Positions 22,918 through 30,885 of a DNA stretch of 64,000 nt are shown here, piece after piece (the stretch's first letter is position 1; every line of letters starts with the position of its first letter). The stretch is taken from the NCBI RefSeq assembly GCF_006439355.1, contig NZ_VFTG01000017.1, positions 1 through 64,000 of the forward strand. The letters are read 5' to 3'. A model generated the notes under the pieces. The model saw only the letters and a program-made list of their open reading frames with translations, was not told where the DNA came from and did no database searches. The position numbers and the translations under genes are program-made. Origin of the DNA: Mesorhizobium sp. B4-1-3 (GTDB lineage: Bacteria; Pseudomonadota; Alphaproteobacteria; Rhizobiales; Rhizobiaceae).

Positions 22918-23397
22918 ATGTTCGAGCGCGTATTGGCCTTTCTGAGGGATATGCCCACCGGCGGCGAGGCCAGGCCGAGCGCCGACGATCCGCGCGTCGC
23001 GGCCTCCGCGCTGCTCTATCATGTGATGAACGCCGACGGCCTGCGTCAGGATGTCGAATGGGAGCGGTTCAAGCAGATCCTGGCCAAAACCTATTCGGTG
23101 AGCGGCGAGGAGCTCGACGCGCTGGCCGCGGCCGGCGAGCGGGCGGACAATGAGGCGATCGACCTCTACGCCTTCACCAGCGTGCTCAAGCGCGACCTCG
23201 ACGCCGAGGCGCGCAAGGCCTTCATCGGCCTGATGTGGGAGATCGTCTATGCCGATGGCGAGCTTGACGAGCTCGAGGACAACACCGTCTGGCGGGTCGC
23301 CGAATTGATCGGCGTCGAGCGTCGCGACCGCATCGAGGCGCGCCGCAAGGCGGCGGCCGAGGTGCCCGGCGCCAAGGGCAAGTCGAGCGACGAATAA
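22918..23397 (+). CDS. TerB-like tellurite resistance protein
   Basis: 159 residues from the ATG at 22918 (AGGGAAAAGG upstream). It is an all-helical TerB-fold protein (COG4103 type), with LLYHVMNADGLRQDVEWERF and MWEIVYADGELDELEDN as two metal-binding-like D-G-x2-D/E loops, the signature of the fold. The lone TerB-like genes of alphaproteobacteria are not known to confer tellurite resistance. It follows hemY by 33 bp and may be the last gene of that operon. Confidence 0.86.
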   Translation: MFERVLAFLRDMPTGGEARPSADDPRVAASALLYHVMNADGLRQDVEWERFKQILAKTYSVSGEELDALAAAGERADNEAIDLYAFTSVLKRDLDAEARKAFIGLMWEIVYADGELDELEDNTVWRVAELIGVERRDRIEARRKAAAEVPGAKGKSSDE

Positions 23398-23415
23398 CGG
23401 GACCCCTCGCCTTCC

Positions 23416-24132
23416 ATGCCACCCAGAGCGAGGCCGAGACCAAAAATCCTGATCGTGTTGCATCAGGAGACGTCGAGCCCCGGCCGCGTCGGCCATATGC
23501 TCCTGGAAGAGGGTTTTGATCTCGACATCCGACGGCCACCATTGGGCGACGAATTGCCTTGCACGCTGGACGACCATGCCGGCGCGGTTATCTTCGGCGG
23601 GCCGATGAGCGCCAATGACGAGGACGAGTTCGTCCGCCGCGAGACCGACTGGCTGGAAATTCCGCTCAAGGAAAACCGGCCGTTTCTCGGCATCTGCCTC
23701 GGCGCCCAGATGCTCGCCAACCATCTCGGCGGCAAGGTCGAGGGTCATGGCGAGGGCCTGGTCGAGATCGGCTGGTATCCGCTGAAGGCGACTGAGGCCG
23801 GTAAGAAGCTGCTGCACTGGCCGGAAATGGTCTACCAATTCCACCGCGAAGGCTTTTCGCTGCCCAGGCAAGCGACGCTGCTGGCGACGGCGGAAACCTA
23901 TCCCAACCAGGCCTTCCGTTACGGCGAGAATGCCTGGGGCATCCAGTTCCATGGCGAGCTGACAAGGGTGATGATGCAGCGCTGGGTGGTGCGCGGCGCG
24001 CATCGCTTCGAATTGCCAGGCGCCCAGCCCGGCCGCGACCATCTTGGCGGCCGGCTGATCTGGGACATGCATCTCAAGCGCTGGCTGGGCGAGTTTCTGG
24101 GGCTGATCTTCGGCAAGCCGGCTGTGGAATAG
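23416..24132 (+). CDS. Class I glutamine amidotransferase-like protein
   Basis: 238 residues with an intact triad: nucleophile Cys94 in GICLGAQM, His179 and Glu181 in QFHGEL. The VIFGGPMSANDED segment is typical of the free-standing GMP-synthase-like amidotransferases (COG0518), which also include gamma-glutamyl hydrolases of small amines. It is 18 bp after the TerB-like gene. No synthetase partner is adjacent, so the substrate is not evident. Confidence 0.88.
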   Translation: MPPRARPRPKILIVLHQETSSPGRVGHMLLEEGFDLDIRRPPLGDELPCTLDDHAGAVIFGGPMSANDEDEFVRRETDWLEIPLKENRPFLGICLGAQMLANHLGGKVEGHGEGLVEIGWYPLKATEAGKKLLHWPEMVYQFHREGFSLPRQATLLATAETYPNQAFRYGENAWGIQFHGELTRVMMQRWVVRGAHRFELPGAQPGRDHLGGRLIWDMHLKRWLGEFLGLIFGKPAVE

Positions 24133-24173
24133 CCGACGGCCCTGAGTGGACGAGCTCGCGCCTGTCCGCGCGC

Positions 24174-25172
24174 CTATCGGCTCGTTACCTGCGAGTTCCG
24201 GGCGGAAGGCAGGCTGGCCTTGAGGAAGCGGTGCCAGGCGCCGCCAAGAACAAGCGCGGTCTCGGCCGCACCGAATCCCGCCGAGGAAAGGCCTCGCGCC
24301 AACTTCGGGAAATCGAGGCTCGATCTGAACCAGGACGGCTGAGCGGGAAAGCTCGCGGTCGCCTGGACCTCGCGGGTCCAGCGGCCTTCGCGCATCCAGC
24401 GCACCACGCTGTCGGGCTGATTCTGGCAGAGATCCGAGCCGATGCCGAGATGGTCAGGTCCCATGATCCCGGCCGCTTCGGCAGCCATTTTCCCGAACTG
24501 CTCCAGCGTCGTGTCCGATCCGTTCGGGAGGTGCAGCGGATAGAGCGAAAGGCCGAGCAGCCCCTCCTTTGCGCGCAATGCCTGCAAGAGGCCCTTGGAG
24601 ACATTGCGGTTGCTATCGCGCAGCCAGCGTGGATTGGCGTGGCTGACGACCACCGGCCGCTCGGAGAGCGCGATCGTTTCCAGCGCGGTCCGCTCGCCGG
24701 CGTGGGACAGATCGATGATCATGCCGAGCCGGTTCATCTCGGCGATCGCCTCGCGCCCCATCCGCGTCAGGCCGCTGTCCTCCTTTTCCATCCAGCCGCA
24801 GCCCAGCAGCGACTGGTTGTTGTAGGTGAGTTGCATGAAGCGGATGCCGAGATCGAAAAGCATCTCGATCAGCCCGATGTCGTCCTCGATCGGCATCGGG
24901 TTCTGCAGGCCAAGCAGGATCGCCGTCCGGTTCGAGGTCCGCGCCCGCTCGATGTCGCCCGCATCGCGCGCCAAGAGGATCAGGTCCTCATTGTCGCGAA
25001 GCCAAGAGCGCCAATCGACGAGATGGCGCACCGTCTCGCGAAAGCCTTCGTGATAGCCGACCGTGGCATGGACTGCGGTCAGCCCGCCCCGGCGCATCTC
25101 CTCGAAAATTTCGCGCGACCAGTTGCAATATTGCAGCCCGTCGATGAGCACCTGCGGCGCGTCAATGGTCAT
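24174..25172 (-). CDS. M19 (renal dipeptidase)-like protein lacking canonical zinc ligands
   Basis: 332 residues, starting at an ATG that overlaps the ALDH stop (ATGA). The fold is clearly M19: IDLSHAGERTALE and PVVVSHANPRWL supply the two histidines, and HLGIGSDL the late Asp. However the N-terminal H-x-D pair of the family (DGHND) reads DGLQY, and the bridging Glu (usually in a G-x-E-G context) reads GLQNP with Gln. A canonical binuclear zinc site therefore cannot form. From memory a subfamily with this DGLQY N terminus is widespread and uncharacterised. It is likely a hydrolase or isomerase with altered metal use, serving the adjacent ALDH pathway. Confidence 0.8.
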   Translation of the reverse strand: MTIDAPQVLIDGLQYCNWSREIFEEMRRGGLTAVHATVGYHEGFRETVRHLVDWRSWLRDNEDLILLARDAGDIERARTSNRTAILLGLQNPMPIEDDIGLIEMLFDLGIRFMQLTYNNQSLLGCGWMEKEDSGLTRMGREAIAEMNRLGMIIDLSHAGERTALETIALSERPVVVSHANPRWLRDSNRNVSKGLLQALRAKEGLLGLSLYPLHLPNGSDTTLEQFGKMAAEAAGIMGPDHLGIGSDLCQNQPDSVVRWMREGRWTREVQATASFPAQPSWFRSSLDFPKLARGLSSAGFGAAETALVLGGAWHRFLKASLPSARNSQVTSR

Positions 25173-26617
25173 TCGGGCGCGCCCGCGTGGATGTAGGATG
25201 TCTTCACCTGGGTGTAGAACTCGACCGCGGCGCGGCCTTGCTCGCGCGGGCCGTAGCTCGAGGCGCGGACGCCGCCGAACGGCACGTGATAGTCGGTACC
25301 GGCGGTCGCCAGGTTGACCATGACGCAGCCGGAGCACGACGCGTGGCGAAACTTCGTGGCGCGCGCCAGCGAGCGCGTGGCGATGCCGGCCGTCAGCCCA
25401 TAGGGCGTATCGTTGGCAAGGAAGATCGCCTCGTCGAGATCATCGGCGGTCATCACGCAGGTGATCGGCGCAAACATCTCCTCCTGGTTGATGCGCATGC
25501 GCGAGCGGCCGTTGAGGAACACGGCGGGCGCCATGTAATGGCCGCGATGCGCGAGATCGAGCGCCTCGCCCCCGGTCGCCAGCTCGGCGCCTTCGCTGAG
25601 GCCGAGCGCCACATAATCGAGATTGGCCGAGAGCTGCTCGGCGCTGACGACCGGCCCCATCTGGACGCCGGCTTCGAGCGCATGGCCGACCTTCAGGGCC
25701 CTGGTTTTCGCCAGCAGCTTCTCGACGAAGGCGTCATGCACCGGCCGGTGCACGATCAGGCGGGACGAGGCCGTGCATTTCTGACCGGTGCCGCCGAAGG
25801 CGCCGTTCACGGCAAGGTCGACGGCGCGATCGAGGTCTGCATCGTCCATGATCACAAATGGATTCTTCGACCCCATTTCGAGCTGCAGCTTCACGAAGCG
25901 CGCGGCGGCGAGCGCGGCGATGCCGGAGCCGACGGCGCCGGAGCCGGTGAAGCTCAGCCCTTGTATGTCGGCCCTGGCGGCAAGCTCGCGGCCGATCGTC
26001 GAGCCCGATCCCATCACTAGGTTGAACAGCCCTTTCGGGATCGCCTGCCGGCTGATGATCTCGGTGAGCGCCCAGGCGCTGGCCGGCGTGACGCTGGCCG
26101 GCTTCCAGATGACGGCATTGCCGAAGGCCAGCGCCGGCGCGATCTTCCAGGAGGCGGTGGCGATGGGGAAATTCCACGGCGAAATGATCGCGACGACGCC
26201 GAGCGGCTCGCGCTCGATCAGCACGTCGACGCCGGCCCGGACGGAGTCGGCCGAGGAACCCAGATTGCGTAAGGCCTCGGCGGCGAAATAGGTGAAGAAC
26301 TGGCCGGCGCGATAGACCTCGCCGACTCCCTCGGGAAGGGTCTTGCCCTCCTCGCGCGACAGCAACTCGCCAAGCTCCTTCGAGCGCACCATCAACTCGC
26401 GTCCGATGGCGTCGAGAACGGCGGCTCTGGTTTCCAGCCCTGCCGCCGCCCATTCCCGCTGGGCGCCTTGCGCCGCAGCGGCGGCGTCGTGGATGTCGGA
26501 CGGCCGCGCCTGGGCGAAACGCCCGACAATGTCGGTCACGTCGGATGGACTGATATCCTCGACCCAGCCGGCACCATGGCGCCATTCGCCTGCAACGAAG
26601 TTCTGACCGCTCAGCAT
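25169..26617 (-). CDS. NAD(P)-dependent aldehyde dehydrogenase, semialdehyde type
   Basis: 482 residues. The cofactor loop FTGSGAVGSGIA, the general-base Glu in LEMGSKNP and the catalytic Cys281 in GGTGQKCTASSR are all present, so it should be active. The GSKNP and QKCTASSRL wording resembles alpha-ketoglutaric semialdehyde dehydrogenases, suggesting a small acidic semialdehyde substrate. The ATG at 26617 has AGG immediately before it, a weak site. It heads a two-gene minus-strand unit with the M19-like gene and is divergent from a LysR gene over 100 bp, so LysR control is likely. Confidence 0.92.
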   Translation of the reverse strand: MLSGQNFVAGEWRHGAGWVEDISPSDVTDIVGRFAQARPSDIHDAAAAAQGAQREWAAAGLETRAAVLDAIGRELMVRSKELGELLSREEGKTLPEGVGEVYRAGQFFTYFAAEALRNLGSSADSVRAGVDVLIEREPLGVVAIISPWNFPIATASWKIAPALAFGNAVIWKPASVTPASAWALTEIISRQAIPKGLFNLVMGSGSTIGRELAARADIQGLSFTGSGAVGSGIAALAAARFVKLQLEMGSKNPFVIMDDADLDRAVDLAVNGAFGGTGQKCTASSRLIVHRPVHDAFVEKLLAKTRALKVGHALEAGVQMGPVVSAEQLSANLDYVALGLSEGAELATGGEALDLAHRGHYMAPAVFLNGRSRMRINQEEMFAPITCVMTADDLDEAIFLANDTPYGLTAGIATRSLARATKFRHASCSGCVMVNLATAGTDYHVPFGGVRASSYGPREQGRAAVEFYTQVKTSYIHAGAPE

Positions 26618-26680
26618 CCTGTTCGACCTGCATCAATTCGGTTGACAACGACCTAACCAATGCTGTGAACTTCAATCAAG

Positions 26681-26693
26681 CTCAATTTTTGAG
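26681..26693. promoter_or_regulatory. Possible LysR operator half between divergent genes
   Basis: CTCAA TTT TTGAG is a perfect 5-bp dyad containing a T-N(n)-A arrangement in the AT-rich gap between the ALDH and LysR starts, about 25 bp before the LysR gene. LysR proteins usually bind such sites and autoregulate. The element is short, so this is tentative. Confidence 0.28.
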
Positions 26694-26717
26694 ATAAATG
26701 TTCAGGCAAACTTAACA

Positions 26718-27626
26718 GTGACCAAAACCATCAGCCTGACCGGTATGCGCAGCTTCGTCGCGGTCTGCGAGACGGGCGGCGTGCGCGCCGCCGCCGGCCA
26801 GATCGGCCGCACGCCGTCCGCTGTGTCGATGACCCTGAAGCAACTGGAGGACGATATCGGTGCGCCGCTGTTCGAAAGCGAGCGCAAAGGCGCGCTTTCG
26901 CCGGTCGGCCGCATCGTGCTCGACGAGGCGCGCGCCATGATCGCGCATTACGATCGCGCCTGCCTGGCGATGACCAGCTACGCGGCGGACCGGCAGGGGC
27001 GCTGCGACGTCGCCAGCGTGCCGTCGGTCGCGGTGACCTTGCTGCCGCGCGCGATCGCCAAGCTTCGCGCTGAAGGCAGCCGGTTCGACATCCACGTCCG
27101 CGACAGCGATTCCAGCGCCATCGTCGAGGCCGTCGAAAACGGCATGGTGGAGGTAGGCCTCTGCGTGCTCGCCAGCAAGCGGACGCAGCTCAGCTTCGAG
27201 CCGCTGTTCCATGAGCCGCTCGATTTCGTCTGCCCGGCCGACCATCCCCTGGCAAGATCGAAGCGGCCGTTGAAATGGGCTGAGCTCGACGGCGAGAGTT
27301 TCATCCGCAACGGCGCGGCCGCGGCACTCGGGCTGGCCGAAACCGAAGCGCTTGCCGCCGGCTCCAAGCTCACCGCGACCAATGTGAGCTCCAATTTGGC
27401 GATGGTGGAGGCCGGGCTTGGCGTCACCATCCTGCCCCGGCTCTGCCGCTGGAAATCGAGCCACCACGTGCGCTTCGTGCCGCTTGCCGATCCGCGTTCG
27501 AGCCGCACCGTCGGCTGGATCGCCAAGGAGGGCCGCAACCTGCAGCCGGCATCGCTGCGTCTCATCGAATGCATCCGCCTGCAGACGCGGGCGAGCGAAG
27601 GGGAGTTCGGCTATGCGGCGGCATGA
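26718..27626 (+). CDS. LysR-family regulator of the ALDH/Ldh cluster
   Basis: 302 residues from a GTG (VTKTISLTGMRSF). The winged helix (about 8-65) includes GVRAAAGQIGRTPSAVSMTLKQL, broken by the recognition helix, and the effector-binding domain covers about 95-290. It sits between the divergent ALDH unit and the rightward Ldh run, 15 bp before the Ldh start, so it probably senses the pathway substrate and controls both sides. No coinducer can be deduced from sequence. Confidence 0.92.
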   Translation: MTKTISLTGMRSFVAVCETGGVRAAAGQIGRTPSAVSMTLKQLEDDIGAPLFESERKGALSPVGRIVLDEARAMIAHYDRACLAMTSYAADRQGRCDVASVPSVAVTLLPRAIAKLRAEGSRFDIHVRDSDSSAIVEAVENGMVEVGLCVLASKRTQLSFEPLFHEPLDFVCPADHPLARSKRPLKWAELDGESFIRNGAAAALGLAETEALAAGSKLTATNVSSNLAMVEAGLGVTILPRLCRWKSSHHVRFVPLADPRSSRTVGWIAKEGRNLQPASLRLIECIRLQTRASEGEFGYAAA

Positions 27627-27641
27627 TTGGTGGATGAGGGG

Positions 27642-28646
27642 ATGACACGCCTGACGCAAGCCCGCATCGAAACGCTCGCCCGCGCCGCGCTGATGCGCCA
27701 TGGCGCAAGCGAGCGGCAGGCCGGGGCGCTGGCCGCCGGCATCGCGGCGGCTGAACGCGACGGGTTGAAGTCGCACGGCTTGATGTATCTGCCGACCTAT
27801 TGCGAGCATCTGGCCTGCGGCAAAGTGCTGGGGCAGGCCGAGCCGCGCCTGACGCGGCCGGCTCCGGCGGTCGTCGCGGTCGATGCCGCCAACGGCTTTG
27901 CGCATGCGGCCATCGCCCTCGGCCTGACGGCGCTGATCGAGGCGGCGCGCTCGCAGGGCGTGGCGGCGCTCGCCATCCGCAACTCCTACAATTGCGGCGC
28001 GCTCGGCTACCACACCGAGCGGATCGCCCGAGACGGACTGATCGGGCTAGGCTTCACCAATGCACCGGCCTCGATCGCGCCCTGGGGCGGCCGCAAGGCG
28101 GCGCTGGGCACCAATCCCTGGTCGCTGGCCGTCCCGGACGGGCAGGGCGGCGCGCGCTTCGTCATCGACCAGAGCGCCAGCGTCGTCGCCAAGAGCGAGG
28201 TCATCAAGCGCGCCCGCGCCGGCGAGCCGATCCCACCCGGCTGGGCTTTCGATGCGGATGGCGAGACCACCACGGACGCCGGCGAAGCCTTGAAGGGCAC
28301 GATGGCGCCGGCGGGCGGCTACAAGGGCGTCGGCTCGGCGCTCTTGGTGGAGATCTTCGCCGCATGCCTGACGGGAGCCAACCCCGGGCTTGTCGCCAGC
28401 CCCTTCTCCGGCACAGCCGGTGGCCCGCCGGGAACCGGGCAGTTCTTCCTGGCAATCTCGCCCGATGCGACCTCGACCGGGGCATTCGCAGGGAATCTGG
28501 AAACCGTCGCCGGCGCCTTTGTCGGTGAAGCGCGGCTTCCGGGCACGAGGCGCTTTGACGCGCGAGAGCGGAACGCAACCGAGGGCATCGAGGTGGCCGC
28601 CGAAACGCTCGCCACGCTCGAAAAGCTAGCCGGGACTCCCGCATGA
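27642..28646 (+). CDS. Ldh-family (malate/ureidoglycolate/ketimine-type) oxidoreductase
   Basis: 334 residues from the ATG at 27642 (GGATGAGGGG upstream). It belongs to the NAD(P)-dependent Ldh_2 family unrelated to the common Rossmann dehydrogenases: the catalytic His sits in KSHGLMYLPTY, NSYNCGALGYH and APWGGRKAALGTNPWS are cofactor-site segments, and KGVGSALLVEIF is the late signature. Known members act on malate, sulfolactate, ureidoglycolate, 2,3-diketogulonate or cyclic imines such as piperideine carboxylate. Its stop overlaps the next start (ATGA). Substrate unknown. Confidence 0.92.
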   Translation: MTRLTQARIETLARAALMRHGASERQAGALAAGIAAAERDGLKSHGLMYLPTYCEHLACGKVLGQAEPRLTRPAPAVVAVDAANGFAHAAIALGLTALIEAARSQGVAALAIRNSYNCGALGYHTERIARDGLIGLGFTNAPASIAPWGGRKAALGTNPWSLAVPDGQGGARFVIDQSASVVAKSEVIKRARAGEPIPPGWAFDADGETTTDAGEALKGTMAPAGGYKGVGSALLVEIFAACLTGANPGLVASPFSGTAGGPPGTGQFFLAISPDATSTGAFAGNLETVAGAFVGEARLPGTRRFDARERNATEGIEVAAETLATLEKLAGTPA

Positions 28647-30292
28647 CGGCAATCGCGCTGCGCCCGCCGGAGGTCGTCATGTGCCTTGAGCGGCTGGGCG
28701 CGGCGCATCCGACGCGGCTCAGCTTCCTGCGCCAGCTGATCCGCCGCGCCACCAGGGAGAAATGGCGCGTCCGCAAGCACCTGTTCGACCTCAACGACAA
28801 CGGGTTCGGGCGTGCGGTCTATGCGGTCGAGACGTCGGCACGGACCTACAGCCTGGTCGCCTTTTCGACCCCGCTCGATGACGAGAAGCGGTCCGACCGG
28901 GTGATCGCGCAGGCCTGGGACACCAGCTACGTGCTTTACGACGGATTGCCGGACGCCGCCGAAATCGCGCGACTGGAGGCAAATGCGCCATTGCAGGAGG
29001 CGGGCCGCTACACCAGAAGCGAGCTGGTGCTGGCGCGCGCGAACAAGAGCGTGCGACTGTTTGAGGACGTAGCGTCGGCGCTGGCGCGGGGACAACAGCC
29101 GGACGAGGAGCAACTTCTCGGCGTCGGCTATCTGCTGCGCACCACGGCCGTTTACGGCAACGGCAAGTTCGGCATCGCCGACCGCGACGAGATCGCCGCG
29201 CGCCCGGAGCTTGCCGGATCCTTCCAGGCCGAGATGCTCACCGTCTGGCTGATCCGGTCCTTCACGCTCGACCTTGTCGATCATATCGCCCGTTGCCGCA
29301 ACCCGGCCGGCGCGGTTAGGCTGGCGCCGCAGTTGCGCCGGGCGCTCGGCGTAGGTAACGCGACGGGACTCGGCATGGCGCCCTTCCTCGTGCGCCATCC
29401 GCTGTTGACGCATAACTGGTTCCTCGCCCGTGAAACCGCGCTGGCGCGGGTGCGGGCCGAACCGGAGGCTGGCGAGGCGGAACGGAAAATCTTTGAACAG
29501 GCGCTCGCCGATCTGGCCCAACGCGTCGCCCGCTGGCACAGCGACGACGACCGCCAGGCCGCCGCGACCCGGTCCCTGGCCGCCGATCTCGACAGGCTGG
29601 CCGAAAACCTCGACCGGCTTCTGGCGAAACCGCAGCCCTGGGATGCGCTCTACCGTTTCGCGGAAGAGCACTTCTCCCTGGAGGGGCAGGAGGCCTGCGT
29701 CTCGCTGATGCTCGAGCCGCACGGGGCGCTGGTCGACGAGCTCGGCGACATCATGAAAGCCGACGAGACGCCCGGCCATGCCATCGACGGCGGCATGGAC
29801 TGCGCTTCGCTGCGCCAGGCGCTTCTCGACTGCTATTCATGGGCGAGGGCAATCGACTTTGCTCAGCCGGCTGCCAATGCGCGCTTCTGGTATGTATCGG
29901 CGGAGAAGCTCGAGCCCCGGCTCGGCGAGCGGTTCGAGGAGGACGGCGCCGAGCTCGAACAGCCTTTGGCCACCGCGCGCGACGCGCTCAGCCTGGCGGC
30001 CGCGTTGGCGCAGGAGCCGGCCCCGGCCAGTGTCGCGGACTTCCTGCTGCGCCGGCCTGAATGGCGCCATGCGGTGCGGCGAGCCCAGATCGTGGCGAAA
30101 TTCCCCTATGCCGAGATCCACGACAATCTGATCGGCGCCGAATTGCGGCCCGTCGACATATTGCGCGCCAAGCTGGCCTTCTTCGGCGCGCGCAGTTTCG
30201 ATCCCCGCTCGGACCGCTGGCTGCGCATCGCGCTGTTCAGCGGCGAGCCGCTGATCGAGGATGTCGCCACGATGGCGGGAGAGGCCGCGTGA
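28643..30292 (+). CDS. Unrecognised 549-residue protein of the ALDH/Ldh cluster
   Basis: The ATG overlaps the Ldh stop (ATGA) and the TGA overlaps the next GTG start (GTGA), so this gene is locked into the operon on both sides. No signal peptide or membrane segment is visible. The protein is soluble, Arg/Ala-rich and mostly helical, with an N-terminal part near residues 40-90 of beta character (YAVETSARTYSLVAFSTPL) and a Gly-rich motif GVGNATGLGMAPFLVRHP around residues 233-250 that could be an active-site or ligand loop. I recognise no family. It may be an enzyme or a scaffold needed for the pathway. Confidence 0.87.
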   Translation: MTAIALRPPEVVMCLERLGAAHPTRLSFLRQLIRRATREKWRVRKHLFDLNDNGFGRAVYAVETSARTYSLVAFSTPLDDEKRSDRVIAQAWDTSYVLYDGLPDAAEIARLEANAPLQEAGRYTRSELVLARANKSVRLFEDVASALARGQQPDEEQLLGVGYLLRTTAVYGNGKFGIADRDEIAARPELAGSFQAEMLTVWLIRSFTLDLVDHIARCRNPAGAVRLAPQLRRALGVGNATGLGMAPFLVRHPLLTHNWFLARETALARVRAEPEAGEAERKIFEQALADLAQRVARWHSDDDRQAAATRSLAADLDRLAENLDRLLAKPQPWDALYRFAEEHFSLEGQEACVSLMLEPHGALVDELGDIMKADETPGHAIDGGMDCASLRQALLDCYSWARAIDFAQPAANARFWYVSAEKLEPRLGERFEEDGAELEQPLATARDALSLAAALAQEPAPASVADFLLRRPEWRHAVRRAQIVAKFPYAEIHDNLIGAELRPVDILRAKLAFFGARSFDPRSDRWLRIALFSGEPLIEDVATMAGEAA

Positions 30293-30867
30293 TCGACCTG
30301 TCCCTCAACGAGGTGGAGACGCTGTGCGCCAAGGCGGCGCGGGGCGCCGGATTTTCATGGGGACTGGCCGAGGATATCGGCCGCGCCGCACGCCGGATCG
30401 CCGTCGAGGACGAAAATTGGGGCATGGCCATGCTGTGCCTTGCCGAAAACGCGCAATCCCTCACGGCGCCCGATCCTGCCCGCGCGGCGCGCTGGCGAAA
30501 AGGCGAAGCCGACAAGCCTGCCCAAACGCCGCTCTGTCCGATCCGAACCGCGGCTTTGCTGCTCGACGCTCCGCTTCCGGCGAGCGCGCTGCCGCTGGCG
30601 ATCCTTGGTGTTGGCCTGCCGGTCTGGCTCGACGCCATGCTGCGCCGCTCGGCGATGCGCGTCGCGCGACCTGCGGGACTGGCGAAGCGCGCCGATGTCG
30701 TCATCGAACATCGCGCTGAAATCGAGCGGCCGGCCACAGGCCGGCGCGGCGCGATCGACGAGCGGACGCTTGCGGCGCTCAATTCCTTCGCCGCCAGAAC
30801 CTATGTGCCGGAGAGCGAGCGATCGCGCATGCGCGGCGCAGGCGGCGGCCGGGTGGACGATGAATAA
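30289..30867 (+). CDS. DUF3726-family protein
   Basis: 192 residues from a GTG overlapping the previous stop (GTGA). The N terminus SLNEVETLCAKAARGAGFSW with GLAEDIGRAARRIA is the family hallmark of DUF3726. The rest is Ala-rich, with a LDAMLRRSAMRVARP segment and a basic C-terminal tail. No catalytic motif can be named and no function is known. It follows the 549-residue protein and precedes the methyltransferase gene by 18 bp, so all three probably work together. Confidence 0.82.
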   Translation: MIDLSLNEVETLCAKAARGAGFSWGLAEDIGRAARRIAVEDENWGMAMLCLAENAQSLTAPDPARAARWRKGEADKPAQTPLCPIRTAALLLDAPLPASALPLAILGVGLPVWLDAMLRRSAMRVARPAGLAKRADVVIEHRAEIERPATGRRGAIDERTLAALNSFAARTYVPESERSRMRGAGGGRVDDE

Positions 30868-30885
30868 GAAGGGGAGAATAACAAA

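Noticed and set aside
22918..23397. TerB-like gene as a tellurite-resistance island
   Set aside because: No other ter genes are present and it lies at the end of the heme operon, which is a normal chromosomal setting.
21502..24072. 856-codon minus-strand open frame across hemY, the TerB-like and amidotransferase genes
   Set aside because: It spans three genes with strong family motifs on the other strand, and its own translation shows no domain.
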